Below, piece after piece: positions 34,523-43,913 of a DNA stretch of 64,000 nucleotides (position 1 is its first letter; each line of letters opens with the position of its first letter). The notes under the pieces are model-generated. The model had not been told where the DNA came from. It did no database searches and saw nothing but the letters and a program-made list of their open reading frames with translations. The stretch comes from Sphingomonas_B tabacisoli (lineage in GTDB: Bacteria > Pseudomonadota > Alphaproteobacteria > Sphingomonadales > Sphingomonadaceae). A program made the translations under genes and the position numbers. The DNA lies in NCBI RefSeq assembly GCF_042678385.1, contig NZ_JBHUDY010000001.1, positions 1,736,001 to 1,800,000 of the forward strand, given 5' to 3'.

Positions 34523-36885
34523 CCTCCCAACAAGATGAAGGCCGACCAGATATTGGGATTCGCCAGCTCCGGCCCGGATTTGATCAGCGAGAGCTGCGCC
34601 TCGCGGAGCGCCTCGCCGCGCGATTTGCCGGTTCGTAGATTGTCGTAAAAGGCCTTCATCAGCCGCACGGTGCCGAGGTCGTTGACCTGCCAGAGCGAGG
34701 CGACGGCGCTTTGCGCGCCCGCCTGCACCGCTGCGCCGGCGAGTCCCATATTCGCCTGATCGTCGCCCACTGCCGTCTCGCAAGCGCCGAGGACGATCAG
34801 GAACAGCTTCTGGCCGCGGGCTTCGTTGTCGGCGACCAGATCGCGCAGCTCACTGAGCGGGATGGAGTCGCCGTCCGCGACGATGAAGGCGCGATCGGCC
34901 CGGCCGTTGAAGCTTGCGTGCGTGGACAGATGCAGCACGTCGAAATGCCGTCCGTTGAGCGCCCGCTCCAGGTCGGCCCTGCGGAAATTCTGAACCAGGA
35001 TGCCGGTCGTGCCGGCGGCCGCCTCGCCCTCTTCGACCGTCCCTTCGAGCCTGGGAAAGCGGCCGGCCGGCAAGTCGACTTCCTTGGCAAGCGCGAGCGC
35101 CAGCACGGCGGGCTGCCCCCGGAGCGAACGGCCCGGATCGGCAAAGCCCAATGCCGGCGTGGCGATCACCCGCGCCCGCTCGACGAGAAAATGATTGTCT
35201 CCGTCCATCAGCGCGGCGAACGGCAAGGAACGAAGCGGCCCGTCGGGCACGACGATGATCGTGTCGACGCGCTGTGCATCGACCACCGGCTTGACGAGAA
35301 TATCGTAAAGCCGGTGCGCTGGCTCTCGCCAGCCGTCGCCGCCGGTGCTGGCGGCCGAGACGAACTGGTCGACCAGCTTCGCGACATCCGCGCGGCCGAC
35401 CTTGGCGGGCGAGACCAGCCGCTGGAAGCCGTTCGAACCGGCGGTCGCGTAGATCAGCTCGACCCGTTCGCCGAGCAGCACCGGATACAGCAGCAGCTCG
35501 CCGGGGATCAGGTCGGCGGGCCGCAGCGGATCGCGCGCGGGGACGCATTCGCTGCCGAACACATTCTGCAGCTCGGCCTGACGGTAGCGTTCGATGATGG
35601 CCTGGGCGCGGTCGATCGCGCCGAGATCGTTCGGGCCCGCCGAAAGCTCCTGCTCCGATGCGCGTTCGAACACTGGCCGCAGCCGAAGCTGGAACATCGA
35701 TTCCTGAGTGATCGGGTCAAGCTGGGGCAGCAAAGGCCGCACGCTTTCCAGCGCGCGGTAGGCGGCCGCGATGTGCGCGGCACGATTGGCTGGGTCCGCA
35801 TCCGCCATCTTCAGATACCAGGTGGACAGGCGGACCGGCTGCGGTTCCTGCGCTTCCAGAAGGATCGCTTGCGACAGCAGCCCGCGCCCTTTCAGCGGCT
35901 GCCCCTGCAGTCTCGCCAGCTCGGCGAGCATCGCCAGGCGATAGGCTTCAATTCCGGGTTGCGACGCGGTTGTCGAGCGCAGCGCCGCCAGCGCGGCAGC
36001 AATGCGCGGGTCGGCCTCGCCGGTCTCCAGCAGCGTCTCGATCGCCCGTAAAGTGACCTCACCGCGGATGCGCGGATCGGGAATCGTCACGCCGGCGTCC
36101 ATCGCAGCCAGCAGACGCGTCTGGGCGTCACTGCGCAGCATCTGGGCGATCACCCGATCGCGCGACGCATAGGCGATGCTGAGGCGCGCCAGTCGCAGGT
36201 TCGCGATCGCCGCGACTTGCTTGTCGCCGGCCGCGGAAGCCGTCTCCGCTGCGCAGTCCAGCGCCGCCGCGGCGGTGAAATAATCGCCCTCGCGGTCGAG
36301 CGCATCGGCCAGGGTCGGGGCGCAGGCGCGCATCGTGTCTGCCGCCGCCTTTTCGGCGTCGTCGTTCAGGCCGCGGCTGTCCGCTCCGGTGGCAGGCGGC
36401 GCTTCGGCGACGGCCGTGAACCCGAGCTCGAGCGCAGCGCGCGCGGCGATGCCTGGCTGTTTCGCGTTTTCCGCCAGCCGGTACGCGGAGATCAGATATT
36501 TCTTGGCTTCCCGGCCCGTGCCGTTCTTCGCCACGCGCATTGCGCGGCCCGCCGAGAGGCACGCCTTCGCCTGCACATCTGTGGAAGCCGAAGCGCCCTG
36601 TCCTAGTGAGGAGACTTGCTGCAGCGTGCGCAGCGCTTCGTCGCCACGGTTTGCGGCTCCGCTCGCAAGCACTGCGTCGCTCTGGTCGACAAGCGCATCC
36701 AGCTTCGCACCGTCGATGCTGACCGCGGCGCCCTCATTCCCGCACACATCCGCGATGGTCGTGGCCGAAGCCGCGTTCCAGGGCAGCGCCAAAGTGAGAA
36801 ACAGGAACAGCGCGGCAGCGATTTTGCCGAACGGCAATCGGCCCAGCCCGCGGTTCCCCGCACAGACCCACGACAGCCGCTTCAT
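34513..36885 (-). CDS. CHAT-domain caspase-like protease with TPR-like N-terminal region
   Basis: A 790-residue protein with a signal peptide or anchor (FGKIAAALFLFLTLALPWNA), a long helical TPR-like middle (about 60-440), and a C-terminal CHAT peptidase domain (about 480-790). The catalytic dyad is intact: H656 in LHLSTHASF and C702 in LGACETAVGD. The ATG at 36885 has an AGGGG site; upstream ATGs at 36921 and 36942 are in frame and possible. It is the first gene of the operon CHAT-TpsA-TpsB. The signal suggests action in the periplasm or at the membrane. The substrate is unknown; the co-encoded exoprotein is an obvious candidate but unproven. Confidence 0.9.
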   Translation of the reverse strand: MKRLSWVCAGNRGLGRLPFGKIAAALFLFLTLALPWNAASATTIADVCGNEGAAVSIDGAKLDALVDQSDAVLASGAANRGDEALRTLQQVSSLGQGASASTDVQAKACLSAGRAMRVAKNGTGREAKKYLISAYRLAENAKQPGIAARAALELGFTAVAEAPPATGADSRGLNDDAEKAAADTMRACAPTLADALDREGDYFTAAAALDCAAETASAAGDKQVAAIANLRLARLSIAYASRDRVIAQMLRSDAQTRLLAAMDAGVTIPDPRIRGEVTLRAIETLLETGEADPRIAAALAALRSTTASQPGIEAYRLAMLAELARLQGQPLKGRGLLSQAILLEAQEPQPVRLSTWYLKMADADPANRAAHIAAAYRALESVRPLLPQLDPITQESMFQLRLRPVFERASEQELSAGPNDLGAIDRAQAIIERYRQAELQNVFGSECVPARDPLRPADLIPGELLLYPVLLGERVELIYATAGSNGFQRLVSPAKVGRADVAKLVDQFVSAASTGGDGWREPAHRLYDILVKPVVDAQRVDTIIVVPDGPLRSLPFAALMDGDNHFLVERARVIATPALGFADPGRSLRGQPAVLALALAKEVDLPAGRFPRLEGTVEEGEAAAGTTGILVQNFRRADLERALNGRHFDVLHLSTHASFNGRADRAFIVADGDSIPLSELRDLVADNEARGQKLFLIVLGACETAVGDDQANMGLAGAAVQAGAQSAVASLWQVNDLGTVRLMKAFYDNLRTGKSRGEALREAQLSLIKSGPELANPNIWSAFILLGGWR

Positions 36886-37041
36886 TGCCCCTGACACGAA
36901 CCGGCCCCCTTTCCCGTTCATGCGATTCGACGTGGGTAACACGCGGTTAAGTAATAAGGAACCGCGATGTAATCATGCCGACGGCCGAAGTTCCTGAACC
37001 GCCATGTTGGCGCATCGTCGCCTGCGGGCTACGGGCGATCG

Positions 37042-38655
37042 ATGCTTCGCCTGACCGACCTTATTCTGCCGCTCGACCATACGCCGGAAGCGCTCCCCGC
37101 TGCGATCTGTAAGCGGCTCGGCATTGCCCCGGGCGACCTGCTCGACCACGCCGTCGCGCGGCGGGCGCACGATGCGCGCCGCAAGACCAATATCCAGCTG
37201 GTCTATACCGTCGACGTGCGCGTGAGGGACGAAAGCGCGGTGCTCGCCCGCTTGCACGGCGACCGCAATCTGGGCCCCACGCCGGACACGAGCTACAAAC
37301 CCGTCGCACAGGCGCCGGCCGGATCGAAGCGGCCCGTCGTGATCGGCACCGGGCCGTGCGGCCTGTTCGCCGGGCTGATCCTTGCGCAGATGGGCTTCCG
37401 GCCGATCATCCTCGACCGCGGCAAGGTCGTGCGTGAGCGCACCAAGGACACTTGGGGACTATGGCGGCGCAGCGTGCTGAACCCCGAGTCCAACGTGCAG
37501 TTCGGCGAAGGCGGCGCCGGCACCTTTTCCGACGGCAAGCTGTACAGCCGGATCAAGGACCCGCGCCACCTCAACCGCAAGGTGCTGACCGAGTTCGTCA
37601 AGGCCGGCGCCCCGCCCGAAATCCTGACCGAAGCGCACCCGCACATCGGCACGTTCCGTCTGGTGACGATGGTCGAGAGCCTGCGCGAGACGATCGAAGG
37701 GCTGGGCGGCGAATACCGGTTCCAGACCCGCGTCGACGGGATCGATATCGCGACCGATGCGAGCGGCGAACGGCGCGTCCGCGGCCTGCACCTCCACACC
37801 GGCGACTATCTGGAAGCAGACCGCGTGGTGATGGCGATCGGGCACAGTGCGCGCGACACCTTCGCCATGCTTCAGGCCGCGGGCGTTTATGTCGAGGCCA
37901 AGCCGTTCTCGATCGGCGTGCGGATCGAGCATCCGCAGTCGTGGATCGACCGCGCCCGGTTCGGGCCGAACGCCGGCAACCCGATCCTGGGCGCCGCCGA
38001 ATATCACATCGCGCATCACTGCAGGAACGGGCGCACCGTCTACAGCTTTTGCATGTGCCCCGGCGGAACCGTGGTTGCCGCGACGTCCGAAGAGGGGCGC
38101 GTTGCGACCAACGGCATGAGCCAATATTCGCGGAACGAGCGCAACGCGAATTCCGGCTTCGTCGTCGCCATCGACCCCGCGCGCGACTATCCCGGCGATC
38201 CGCTCGCAGGCATTGCGTTCCAGCGGCACTGGGAGTCGCTTGCCTTCGTCGCCGGCGGATCGAACTACAAGGCGCCTGCGCAGCGCGTCGGCGACTTTCT
38301 GGCAGGCCGTCCGTCGGAGGCGCTCGGCAGCATCGTCCCTTCCTATCGCCCGGGCGTGACGCCGACCGACCTAGCACAGTGCCTGCCCGATTTCGCGGTC
38401 GAGGCAATGCGCGAAGCGATCCCGGTTTTCGGGCGGCAGATCGCCGGCTACGATCATCCGGATGTGGTGATGACCGGCGTCGAGACGCGTACGTCCTCGC
38501 CAGTGCGCTTCACACGCGGTGCGGACTTTCAGAGCCTGAACACGGCCGGGCTTTTCCCCGCCGGCGAAGGCGCTGGCTATGCCGGGGGCATTCTGTCGGC
38601 GGCAGTCGACGGCATCAAGGTCGCCGAGGCGGTCGCGCTGAGCCTGGCCGCGTGA
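37042..38655 (+). CDS. FAD-dependent oxidoreductase (COG2509-type)
   Basis: A 537-residue flavoprotein. An N-terminal domain of about 95 residues (MLRLTDLILPLDHTPEALPA) precedes the FAD-binding Rossmann motif VVIGTGPCGLFAGLILAQMG. VQFGEGGAGTFSDGKLYSR and a C-terminal LFPAGEGAGYAGGILSAAVDG complete the FAD site. The family is widespread, but its reaction is not known. The stop overlaps the GTG start of the pseudouridine synthase gene. The CHAT operon is divergent from it, sharing a 156-base gap. Confidence 0.87.
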   Translation: MLRLTDLILPLDHTPEALPAAICKRLGIAPGDLLDHAVARRAHDARRKTNIQLVYTVDVRVRDESAVLARLHGDRNLGPTPDTSYKPVAQAPAGSKRPVVIGTGPCGLFAGLILAQMGFRPIILDRGKVVRERTKDTWGLWRRSVLNPESNVQFGEGGAGTFSDGKLYSRIKDPRHLNRKVLTEFVKAGAPPEILTEAHPHIGTFRLVTMVESLRETIEGLGGEYRFQTRVDGIDIATDASGERRVRGLHLHTGDYLEADRVVMAIGHSARDTFAMLQAAGVYVEAKPFSIGVRIEHPQSWIDRARFGPNAGNPILGAAEYHIAHHCRNGRTVYSFCMCPGGTVVAATSEEGRVATNGMSQYSRNERNANSGFVVAIDPARDYPGDPLAGIAFQRHWESLAFVAGGSNYKAPAQRVGDFLAGRPSEALGSIVPSYRPGVTPTDLAQCLPDFAVEAMREAIPVFGRQIAGYDHPDVVMTGVETRTSSPVRFTRGADFQSLNTAGLFPAGEGAGYAGGILSAAVDGIKVAEAVALSLAA

Positions 38656-39200
38656 CGCTGGTCCTGTTCAACAAGCCTTACGATGTGCTCAGTCAGTTCA
38701 CCGATCGCGGCAGCGCGGGCTCGCCGCGACGCACGCTTTCGGACTTCATCGACATGCCGGGCGTCTATCCGGCAGGCCGGCTCGACCGCGACAGCGAGGG
38801 GCTGCTGCTGCTGACCGATGACGGACGGCTGCAGGCGCGCATTGCAGATCCCAAATTCAAGATGCCCAAGACCTATCTCGTGCAGGTTGAGGGCGATGTC
38901 ACTGAAACTGCCCTCGCCGCCCTGCGCAATGGCGTCCAACTGAAGGACGGCCCGACGCGTCCGGCCGAGGCCGAACGGATCGACGATCCGCAATTATGGC
39001 CGCGCGACCCGCCGATCCGTGTCCGCAAGAGCGTGCCCGATAGCTGGATCCGGCTCACGATCCGCGAAGGCCGCAACCGCCAGGTGCGCCGCATGACGGC
39101 CGCTGTCGGGCATCCGACATTGCGGCTGGTGCGCTGGCGGATCGGCGATTGGACGATCGACGGCGTGCCGTCCGGGGAATGGCGATGCGACCCCGCGTGA
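38652..39200 (+). CDS. 23S rRNA pseudouridine synthase, RluE/RsuA-type
   Basis: A 182-residue pseudouridine synthase converting a specific rRNA uridine to pseudouridine. The N-terminus LVLFNKPYDVLSQF, the catalytic D45 in PAGRLDRDSEGLLLLTDDG, KTYLVQVEG and the late EGRNRQVRRMTAAVGHPTLRL all fit RluE-like enzymes, which lack an S4 domain. The GTG at 38652 overlaps the upstream stop as GTGA, which sets the start. Exact target position is not decided by sequence. Confidence 0.9.
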   Translation: MTLVLFNKPYDVLSQFTDRGSAGSPRRTLSDFIDMPGVYPAGRLDRDSEGLLLLTDDGRLQARIADPKFKMPKTYLVQVEGDVTETALAALRNGVQLKDGPTRPAEAERIDDPQLWPRDPPIRVRKSVPDSWIRLTIREGRNRQVRRMTAAVGHPTLRLVRWRIGDWTIDGVPSGEWRCDPA

Positions 39201-39601
39201 AGGTGTTTTTCGATGGCGGCTGCCGTCCCGATCCGATCGGGATGGAAACCGCGGTCGTTGTAAAGGGTCGCACCTATATTCAGCGGGGCCTAGGCGTCGG
39301 AACCAGCATGGACGCCGAATGGCTGGCGCTGATCCACGCGGTCAAAATCGCGCACGATATGGGATTGTCGGACCCGATATTCCTTGGCGACGCCCTGGCG
39401 GTCGTCAATCAGGCGAACGGCACGGTGAAATGCAGGGAAGCGTTCGTGCGGCATCTCGCAGAACTGGAGACGCTCAGAGTGGCTTCGGCGCCATTGAATG
39501 TCCGCTACGTCAAACGAACCCAGAACCTTGCCGGCATCGCACTGGCCAGGGACCGCAACGGCAGGCACGCTCGCGAGGCTCTGACAAAAACGCCCGGATA
39601 G
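39185..39601 (+). CDS. RNase H-like domain protein
   Basis: A 138-residue protein with an RNase HI-like fold. Conserved acidic residues are placed as D10 (VFFDGGCRPDP), E45 (MDAEWLALIHAV) and D69 (FLGDALAVVNQ), consistent with two-metal catalysis. Two ATGs, 39179 and 39185, are in frame; 39185 is preferred because GGGGA then has normal spacing. It overlaps the pseudouridine synthase gene by 16 bases. It is shorter than RNase HI and could be a plant-type RNase H relative with a different role. Confidence 0.75.
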   Translation: MRPRVKVFFDGGCRPDPIGMETAVVVKGRTYIQRGLGVGTSMDAEWLALIHAVKIAHDMGLSDPIFLGDALAVVNQANGTVKCREAFVRHLAELETLRVASAPLNVRYVKRTQNLAGIALARDRNGRHAREALTKTPG

Positions 39602-39735
39602 CTTGGCACATCTCTGCAGGCTCCATCAACGGGTTCGGCAAAAGCCCGCGGGGGATCGACAAGCGTCGGAACGAGGCATTGCCAAGCTTCGCGCCACAGC
39701 GCATTCCTCCGCGAAAGTCTGCAGGGGAGAACTTC

Positions 39736-40590
39736 GTGAGACAATGGATGCTCGCTGCTTCGGCGGCGTTGTTGTGCGTGCCTGGCGCGGTGTCGGCGGC
39801 CGAGCCGAGTGCCGACGAGTTGGTTGCGAAGAATCTGGCAGCGCGAGGCGGGGCCGAGGCGCTGGCGGCGCTCAAATCGGTCAAGTTCGACGGCAAGCTG
39901 ATCTTCCCGGGCGATTTCCAGCTCACCTACGAAGAGGTGCGTGCCCACGAACCGGCCGGGGACGCCGTCCGCATCGACGCCGCTATCCAGGGGCTGACTT
40001 TGGTCCAGGCCTATGACGGTTCGAACGCCTGGCGCATCAATCCCTTCCAGGGCCGCCGCGACGCGGAGAGGATGACGGGCGACGAGGCCCGCTCGCTGGC
40101 AGATTCCGCGCTGCTGAACGGTGTGCTGCTGAGCGCCAAGGCGGACAAGGCGCAGGTCTCTGCGCTCGGCCGCGAGGACTTTGACGGGACCTTGGCCTAC
40201 AAGCTGAAGGTGGCGCAGCCCGACGGCGACGAGTTCGTCTATCTGCTCGATCCTGACACGTTCCTCGAAATCAAGATGACCGAGACCCGGCGCCTTCGCG
40301 GCGCGCTACAGGTCACCGAGTATGAGCTGGGCGATTACGAGAAAGTCGGGGGCGTCTATTTCCCGATGTCGATCGATAGCTGGCAGCAGGGCCAGTCGAA
40401 CCAGCGCCAGCGCGTGATCATCGCGACCGCCGAGGCCAATGTCGCCGCGCCTGCGTCGCTGTTCGCGCAGCCTGCGGACAAGCCGGCGCCGGCCGCTGCC
40501 CAGCCTGGCGACGTGCAGCCGGAGAAAAAGAAGAAGGAAACACCGCCCGACGGCAAGACTCCTTCGGCTTCTCCCTCCAAGGCACGGTGA
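39736..40590 (+). CDS. LolA-like exported protein
   Basis: A 284-residue protein with a signal peptide (WMLAASAALLCVPGAVSAAE). The next segment, ADELVAKNLAARGGAEALAA, is typical of LolA/LolB-fold outer-membrane lipoprotein-sorting relatives, followed by beta strands and a low-complexity tail (KPAPAAAQPGDVQPEKKKKE). The start is GTG at 39736 with an AGGGGAG site six bases before it. Its stop overlaps the start of the BNR-protein gene, so the two are probably co-translated. Confidence 0.78.
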   Translation: MRQWMLAASAALLCVPGAVSAAEPSADELVAKNLAARGGAEALAALKSVKFDGKLIFPGDFQLTYEEVRAHEPAGDAVRIDAAIQGLTLVQAYDGSNAWRINPFQGRRDAERMTGDEARSLADSALLNGVLLSAKADKAQVSALGREDFDGTLAYKLKVAQPDGDEFVYLLDPDTFLEIKMTETRRLRGALQVTEYELGDYEKVGGVYFPMSIDSWQQGQSNQRQRVIIATAEANVAAPASLFAQPADKPAPAAAQPGDVQPEKKKKETPPDGKTPSASPSKAR

Positions 40591-43500
40591 TCCCCATGCG
40601 CAGCATTTTGTTTTGCACCACTGCCCTGATCCTCGGGGTTCCTGCTCTCGCCCAGACCGCGCCGGTCACTGCCGATTCCGCGGCAATCTCCGGTCTCGGC
40701 ATCCGCAACATCGGCTCGGCGCAGATGTCGGGCCGCATCGCCGCAATCGCCGCCCGCCAGGAAAAGGACGGCAAGATCACGCTGTTCGTGGGCTCGGCGT
40801 CCGGCGGCGTCTGGAAGTCCGAAGACGGCGCGACGACCTTCCGCCCGGTCTTCGACAAGCAGCCGGTCCAGTCGATCGGCGCACTGGCGCTCGACCCCAC
40901 CAACCCGCAAGTGGTCTGGGCCGGAACCGGCGAAAGCTGGACGCGCAACTCCGTCTCGATCGGCGGCGGCGTGTTCAAATCGACGGACGGCGGCGAGAAT
41001 TGGGAGCTGATGGGGCTGCCAACGACCGAGCGGATCGTCCGCATCCTCGTCCACCCCAAGGACGGCAACACCGTTTATGTCTGCGCGCCGGGCCGGCTCT
41101 GGTCGGATTCCGCCGACCGCGGTCTCTACAAGACGACGGACGGCGGCAAGACGTGGACGCAGATCCTGAAGGCCGCGAACCTGTCCACCGGCTGCTCGTC
41201 GGTCGCGATGGACCCGTCGAACCCCGAGCGGCTGCTGGCGGGCACCTGGGACTTCCGGCGCACCGGCTGGGACTTCCGGTCCGGCGGCCACGGCCCGACC
41301 GCCGCGTCGGGCAGCAGGCTGATGGAATCGCTTGATGGCGGCCGCACCTGGCATGAGCTGAACGACGGCAATAGCGTGGGCCTGCCCAAGCAGCCCTGGG
41401 GCCGCGTCGAAGTCGCCTTCGCGCCGTCGAAGCCGAGCACTGTCTATGCGTTCGTCGAGAATGTCCGCTCGGCGCTCTATGTGTCGGAAGACGGCGGCAA
41501 GACCTGGGCGGAACGCGACCGCAGCCAGGGCATGGTCTGGCGGCCGTTCTACTTTGGAAGGCTCGTGGTCGATCCGACCAACGACAAGCGCCTGTTCAAG
41601 ATGGGCTATCACATGATCGGCTCGGAAGATGGCGGGAAGAGCTTCACCGATTCCGCCCAGTCCAGCCATGCCGACTGGCACGACGTCTGGATCAATCCGA
41701 GCAATCCCAAGCAGTTGATCGGCGGCGACGATGGCGGCCTTTGGATCAGCGAGGATGGCGGCACCAAATGGCGGCACGGCCTCAACCTGCCGATCAGCCA
41801 GTTCTACCATGTCAGCGTCGACGATCGGGATCCGTACCAGGTTTATGGCGGCCTGCAGGACAACTCGTCCTGGGTCGGCGACCAGGAATATCCCGGCGGC
41901 ATCACCAATCAGCGTTGGGAAAACCTGTATGGCGGCGACGGCTTCTGGGCCTTTCCGGACCCGTCCGATCCCGACTATGCCTATGCCGAATATCAGGGCG
42001 GCAGCATCTCGCGGATCAACCGCAAGACGCTGGAGCAGCGCGATATCCAGCCCAAGGGCGGCTATAAGGAAAAGCTGCGGTTCAACTGGAACACGCCGAT
42101 CCATATGTCGCCCAACGAAAAGGGCACTTTGTATATCGGGTCGCAGTTCCTGTTCCGCAGCCGCGATCACGGCCAGACCTGGGACCGCATCTCGCCGGAC
42201 CTGACGACCAACAATCCGCTCAAGCAGCGCCAGGAAGAATCGGGCGGCATCACGGTCGACAACTCGGCGGCCGAGATGCACACGACCATCTATTCGATCT
42301 CGGAAAGCCCGAAGGCGCCGGGCCAGATCTGGGTCGGCACCGATGACGGCAATGTCCAGCTCACCCGCGATGGCGGCAAGGGCTGGACCAATGTCACCCG
42401 GAACCTGAAGCTACCCAAGGATAGCTGGGTTAGCTGGGTCGAGGCGAGCCGCTACGATCCTGCGGTCGCCTATGTTGCGGTCGACCGGCACACGGTCGGC
42501 GACTTTGCGCCCTACATCTTCCGCACCGGCGACTACGGGCGGACCTGGAAGCCGCTGATCGGGGCGAAAACGGGCGGCGTGCGCGGCTATGCGCATGTGG
42601 TGAAGGAGGACCGGCTCAACCCGAACATCCTGTTCGTCGGCACCGAGTTCGGCCTCTATTCCTCGATCGACGGCGGCGCGCACTGGGCGCAGTTCAAGCC
42701 GAACAACTTTGCGGACGTGGCCGTTCGCGACATCGCGATCCAGGACCGCGAGGACGATCTGGTGCTGGCGACGCACGGCCGCGGCATCTGGGTGATCGAC
42801 GATGTCAGCCCGCTGCGGGCGCTGACACCTGACAAGCTTGCCGCGAACGCGGTGCTGATCCCGGGCCCAGCGGTGCAGCAGCGCATCCAAGGTAATGGCG
42901 GCTGGGCCGAAGGCGATGCCGCCTATGCCGGCGAGAACCCGCCCGACGGCGCCGTCATCACTTACTACCAGAAAGCGCGGCACGTGATCGGGCGCATGAA
43001 GCTCGAAGTGCTCGACGCGAACGGCAAGGTGGTCGACGAGCTGCCGGCCTCCAAGCGCAAGGGGCTGAACCGCGTCGTTTGGTCGATGCGGACCAAGCCG
43101 CCCCAGGTGCCGCCTGCCGCCTCGATCGCCGGCCGCTCCACGCAGGGGCAGCGCGTGCTGCCGGGCCAATATACGGTGCGGCTGACCAAGGCGGGTGAAG
43201 TCTCGACGGCGCCGATGACGATCGCGCTCGACAGGCGCGCGACGTTTACGGTGGCCGACCGCGAGGCGCAGTTCGCCGCGGCCGAACGGGTCAAGGGCCT
43301 GTTCGCACGGATGAGCAAGCTGGTGGCGGAAATGAACGCCGCCCGCGCCAAGGCCGACCAGATCGCGGCCGATCCCAAAGCTTCCCCCGCTGCCAAAGCC
43401 GAGGCCAAAGCGCTCGAGGACAAGGTGCAAGCGCTGCGCACCCAGGTCGTCGCCACCAAGGAAGGCGGCGCGATCACCGGCGAGGAACGGCTGCGCGAGA

Positions 43501-43814
43501 ATATGGACTATGCCTATGGCGCGGTCACGTCGACCGAGCAGCGGCCCACTCCCTATGCGCTCGCTCGCGTCGATGCCTTGGAGAAGGAACTGGGCGAAGT
43601 CGAAAGCGCCTGGGCTTCACTCTCCGGCGACGCGGTGAAGAAGCTCAACGTCACCGCCGAAGCGATCGGGCTCGAACCGGTCGATCTGACCGAGGTCGAG
43701 GCCGATGAGGAGGACGCGCGCGGCGGCCGGGTCGAGGCGCTCGCACGCGGGCTCGTCGGCACGCGCTTCGTCGGGAACATGGGCGCGCTGATGGAGCAGG
43801 GCGAGAAGGAATAG
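40587..43814 (+). CDS. Exported BNR-repeat / sortilin (VPS10)-like beta-propeller protein
   Basis: A ~1075-residue secreted protein. After a signal peptide (ILFCTTALILGVPALAQ) come many BNR Asp-box motifs (KSEDGATTF, KSTDGGENW, KTTDGGKTW, VSEDGGKTW), arranged like the double propeller of VPS10/sortilin and exo-xyloglucanase relatives. The C-terminal ~250 residues contain a beta-sandwich-like region (VLDANGKVVDELPASKRKG) and a helical coiled stretch (ARAKADQIAADPKASPAAKA). GTG at 40587 overlaps the LolA-like stop; the ATG at 40596 is an alternative start. Its exact ligand or substrate is unknown. A paralogue lies at 46112. Confidence 0.85.
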   Translation: MIPMRSILFCTTALILGVPALAQTAPVTADSAAISGLGIRNIGSAQMSGRIAAIAARQEKDGKITLFVGSASGGVWKSEDGATTFRPVFDKQPVQSIGALALDPTNPQVVWAGTGESWTRNSVSIGGGVFKSTDGGENWELMGLPTTERIVRILVHPKDGNTVYVCAPGRLWSDSADRGLYKTTDGGKTWTQILKAANLSTGCSSVAMDPSNPERLLAGTWDFRRTGWDFRSGGHGPTAASGSRLMESLDGGRTWHELNDGNSVGLPKQPWGRVEVAFAPSKPSTVYAFVENVRSALYVSEDGGKTWAERDRSQGMVWRPFYFGRLVVDPTNDKRLFKMGYHMIGSEDGGKSFTDSAQSSHADWHDVWINPSNPKQLIGGDDGGLWISEDGGTKWRHGLNLPISQFYHVSVDDRDPYQVYGGLQDNSSWVGDQEYPGGITNQRWENLYGGDGFWAFPDPSDPDYAYAEYQGGSISRINRKTLEQRDIQPKGGYKEKLRFNWNTPIHMSPNEKGTLYIGSQFLFRSRDHGQTWDRISPDLTTNNPLKQRQEESGGITVDNSAAEMHTTIYSISESPKAPGQIWVGTDDGNVQLTRDGGKGWTNVTRNLKLPKDSWVSWVEASRYDPAVAYVAVDRHTVGDFAPYIFRTGDYGRTWKPLIGAKTGGVRGYAHVVKEDRLNPNILFVGTEFGLYSSIDGGAHWAQFKPNNFADVAVRDIAIQDREDDLVLATHGRGIWVIDDVSPLRALTPDKLAANAVLIPGPAVQQRIQGNGGWAEGDAAYAGENPPDGAVITYYQKARHVIGRMKLEVLDANGKVVDELPASKRKGLNRVVWSMRTKPPQVPPAASIAGRSTQGQRVLPGQYTVRLTKAGEVSTAPMTIALDRRATFTVADREAQFAAAERVKGLFARMSKLVAEMNAARAKADQIAADPKASPAAKAEAKALEDKVQALRTQVVATKEGGAITGEERLRENMDYAYGAVTSTEQRPTPYALARVDALEKELGEVESAWASLSGDAVKKLNVTAEAIGLEPVDLTEVEADEEDARGGRVEALARGLVGTRFVGNMGALMEQGEKE

Positions 43815-43840
43815 GCCTTCGACGATCGCCGCGGGCGAGA

Positions 43841-43870
43841 CCGGGAAACGCGCACAATCGTCGTTCCCGG
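43841..43870. promoter_or_regulatory. Hairpin in the gap before the TonB receptor gene
   Basis: CCGGGAA (43841-43847) pairs with TTCCCGG (43864-43870) around a 16-base loop. No T-run follows, so it is not a classical terminator. It sits 43 bases before the TTG start of the receptor and might be an attenuator or partial terminator. Confidence 0.35.
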
Positions 43871-43913
43871 CTTCGTTCGCAGCCGATCGCTTTTACGTTT
43901 CAGGGGATTTTCG

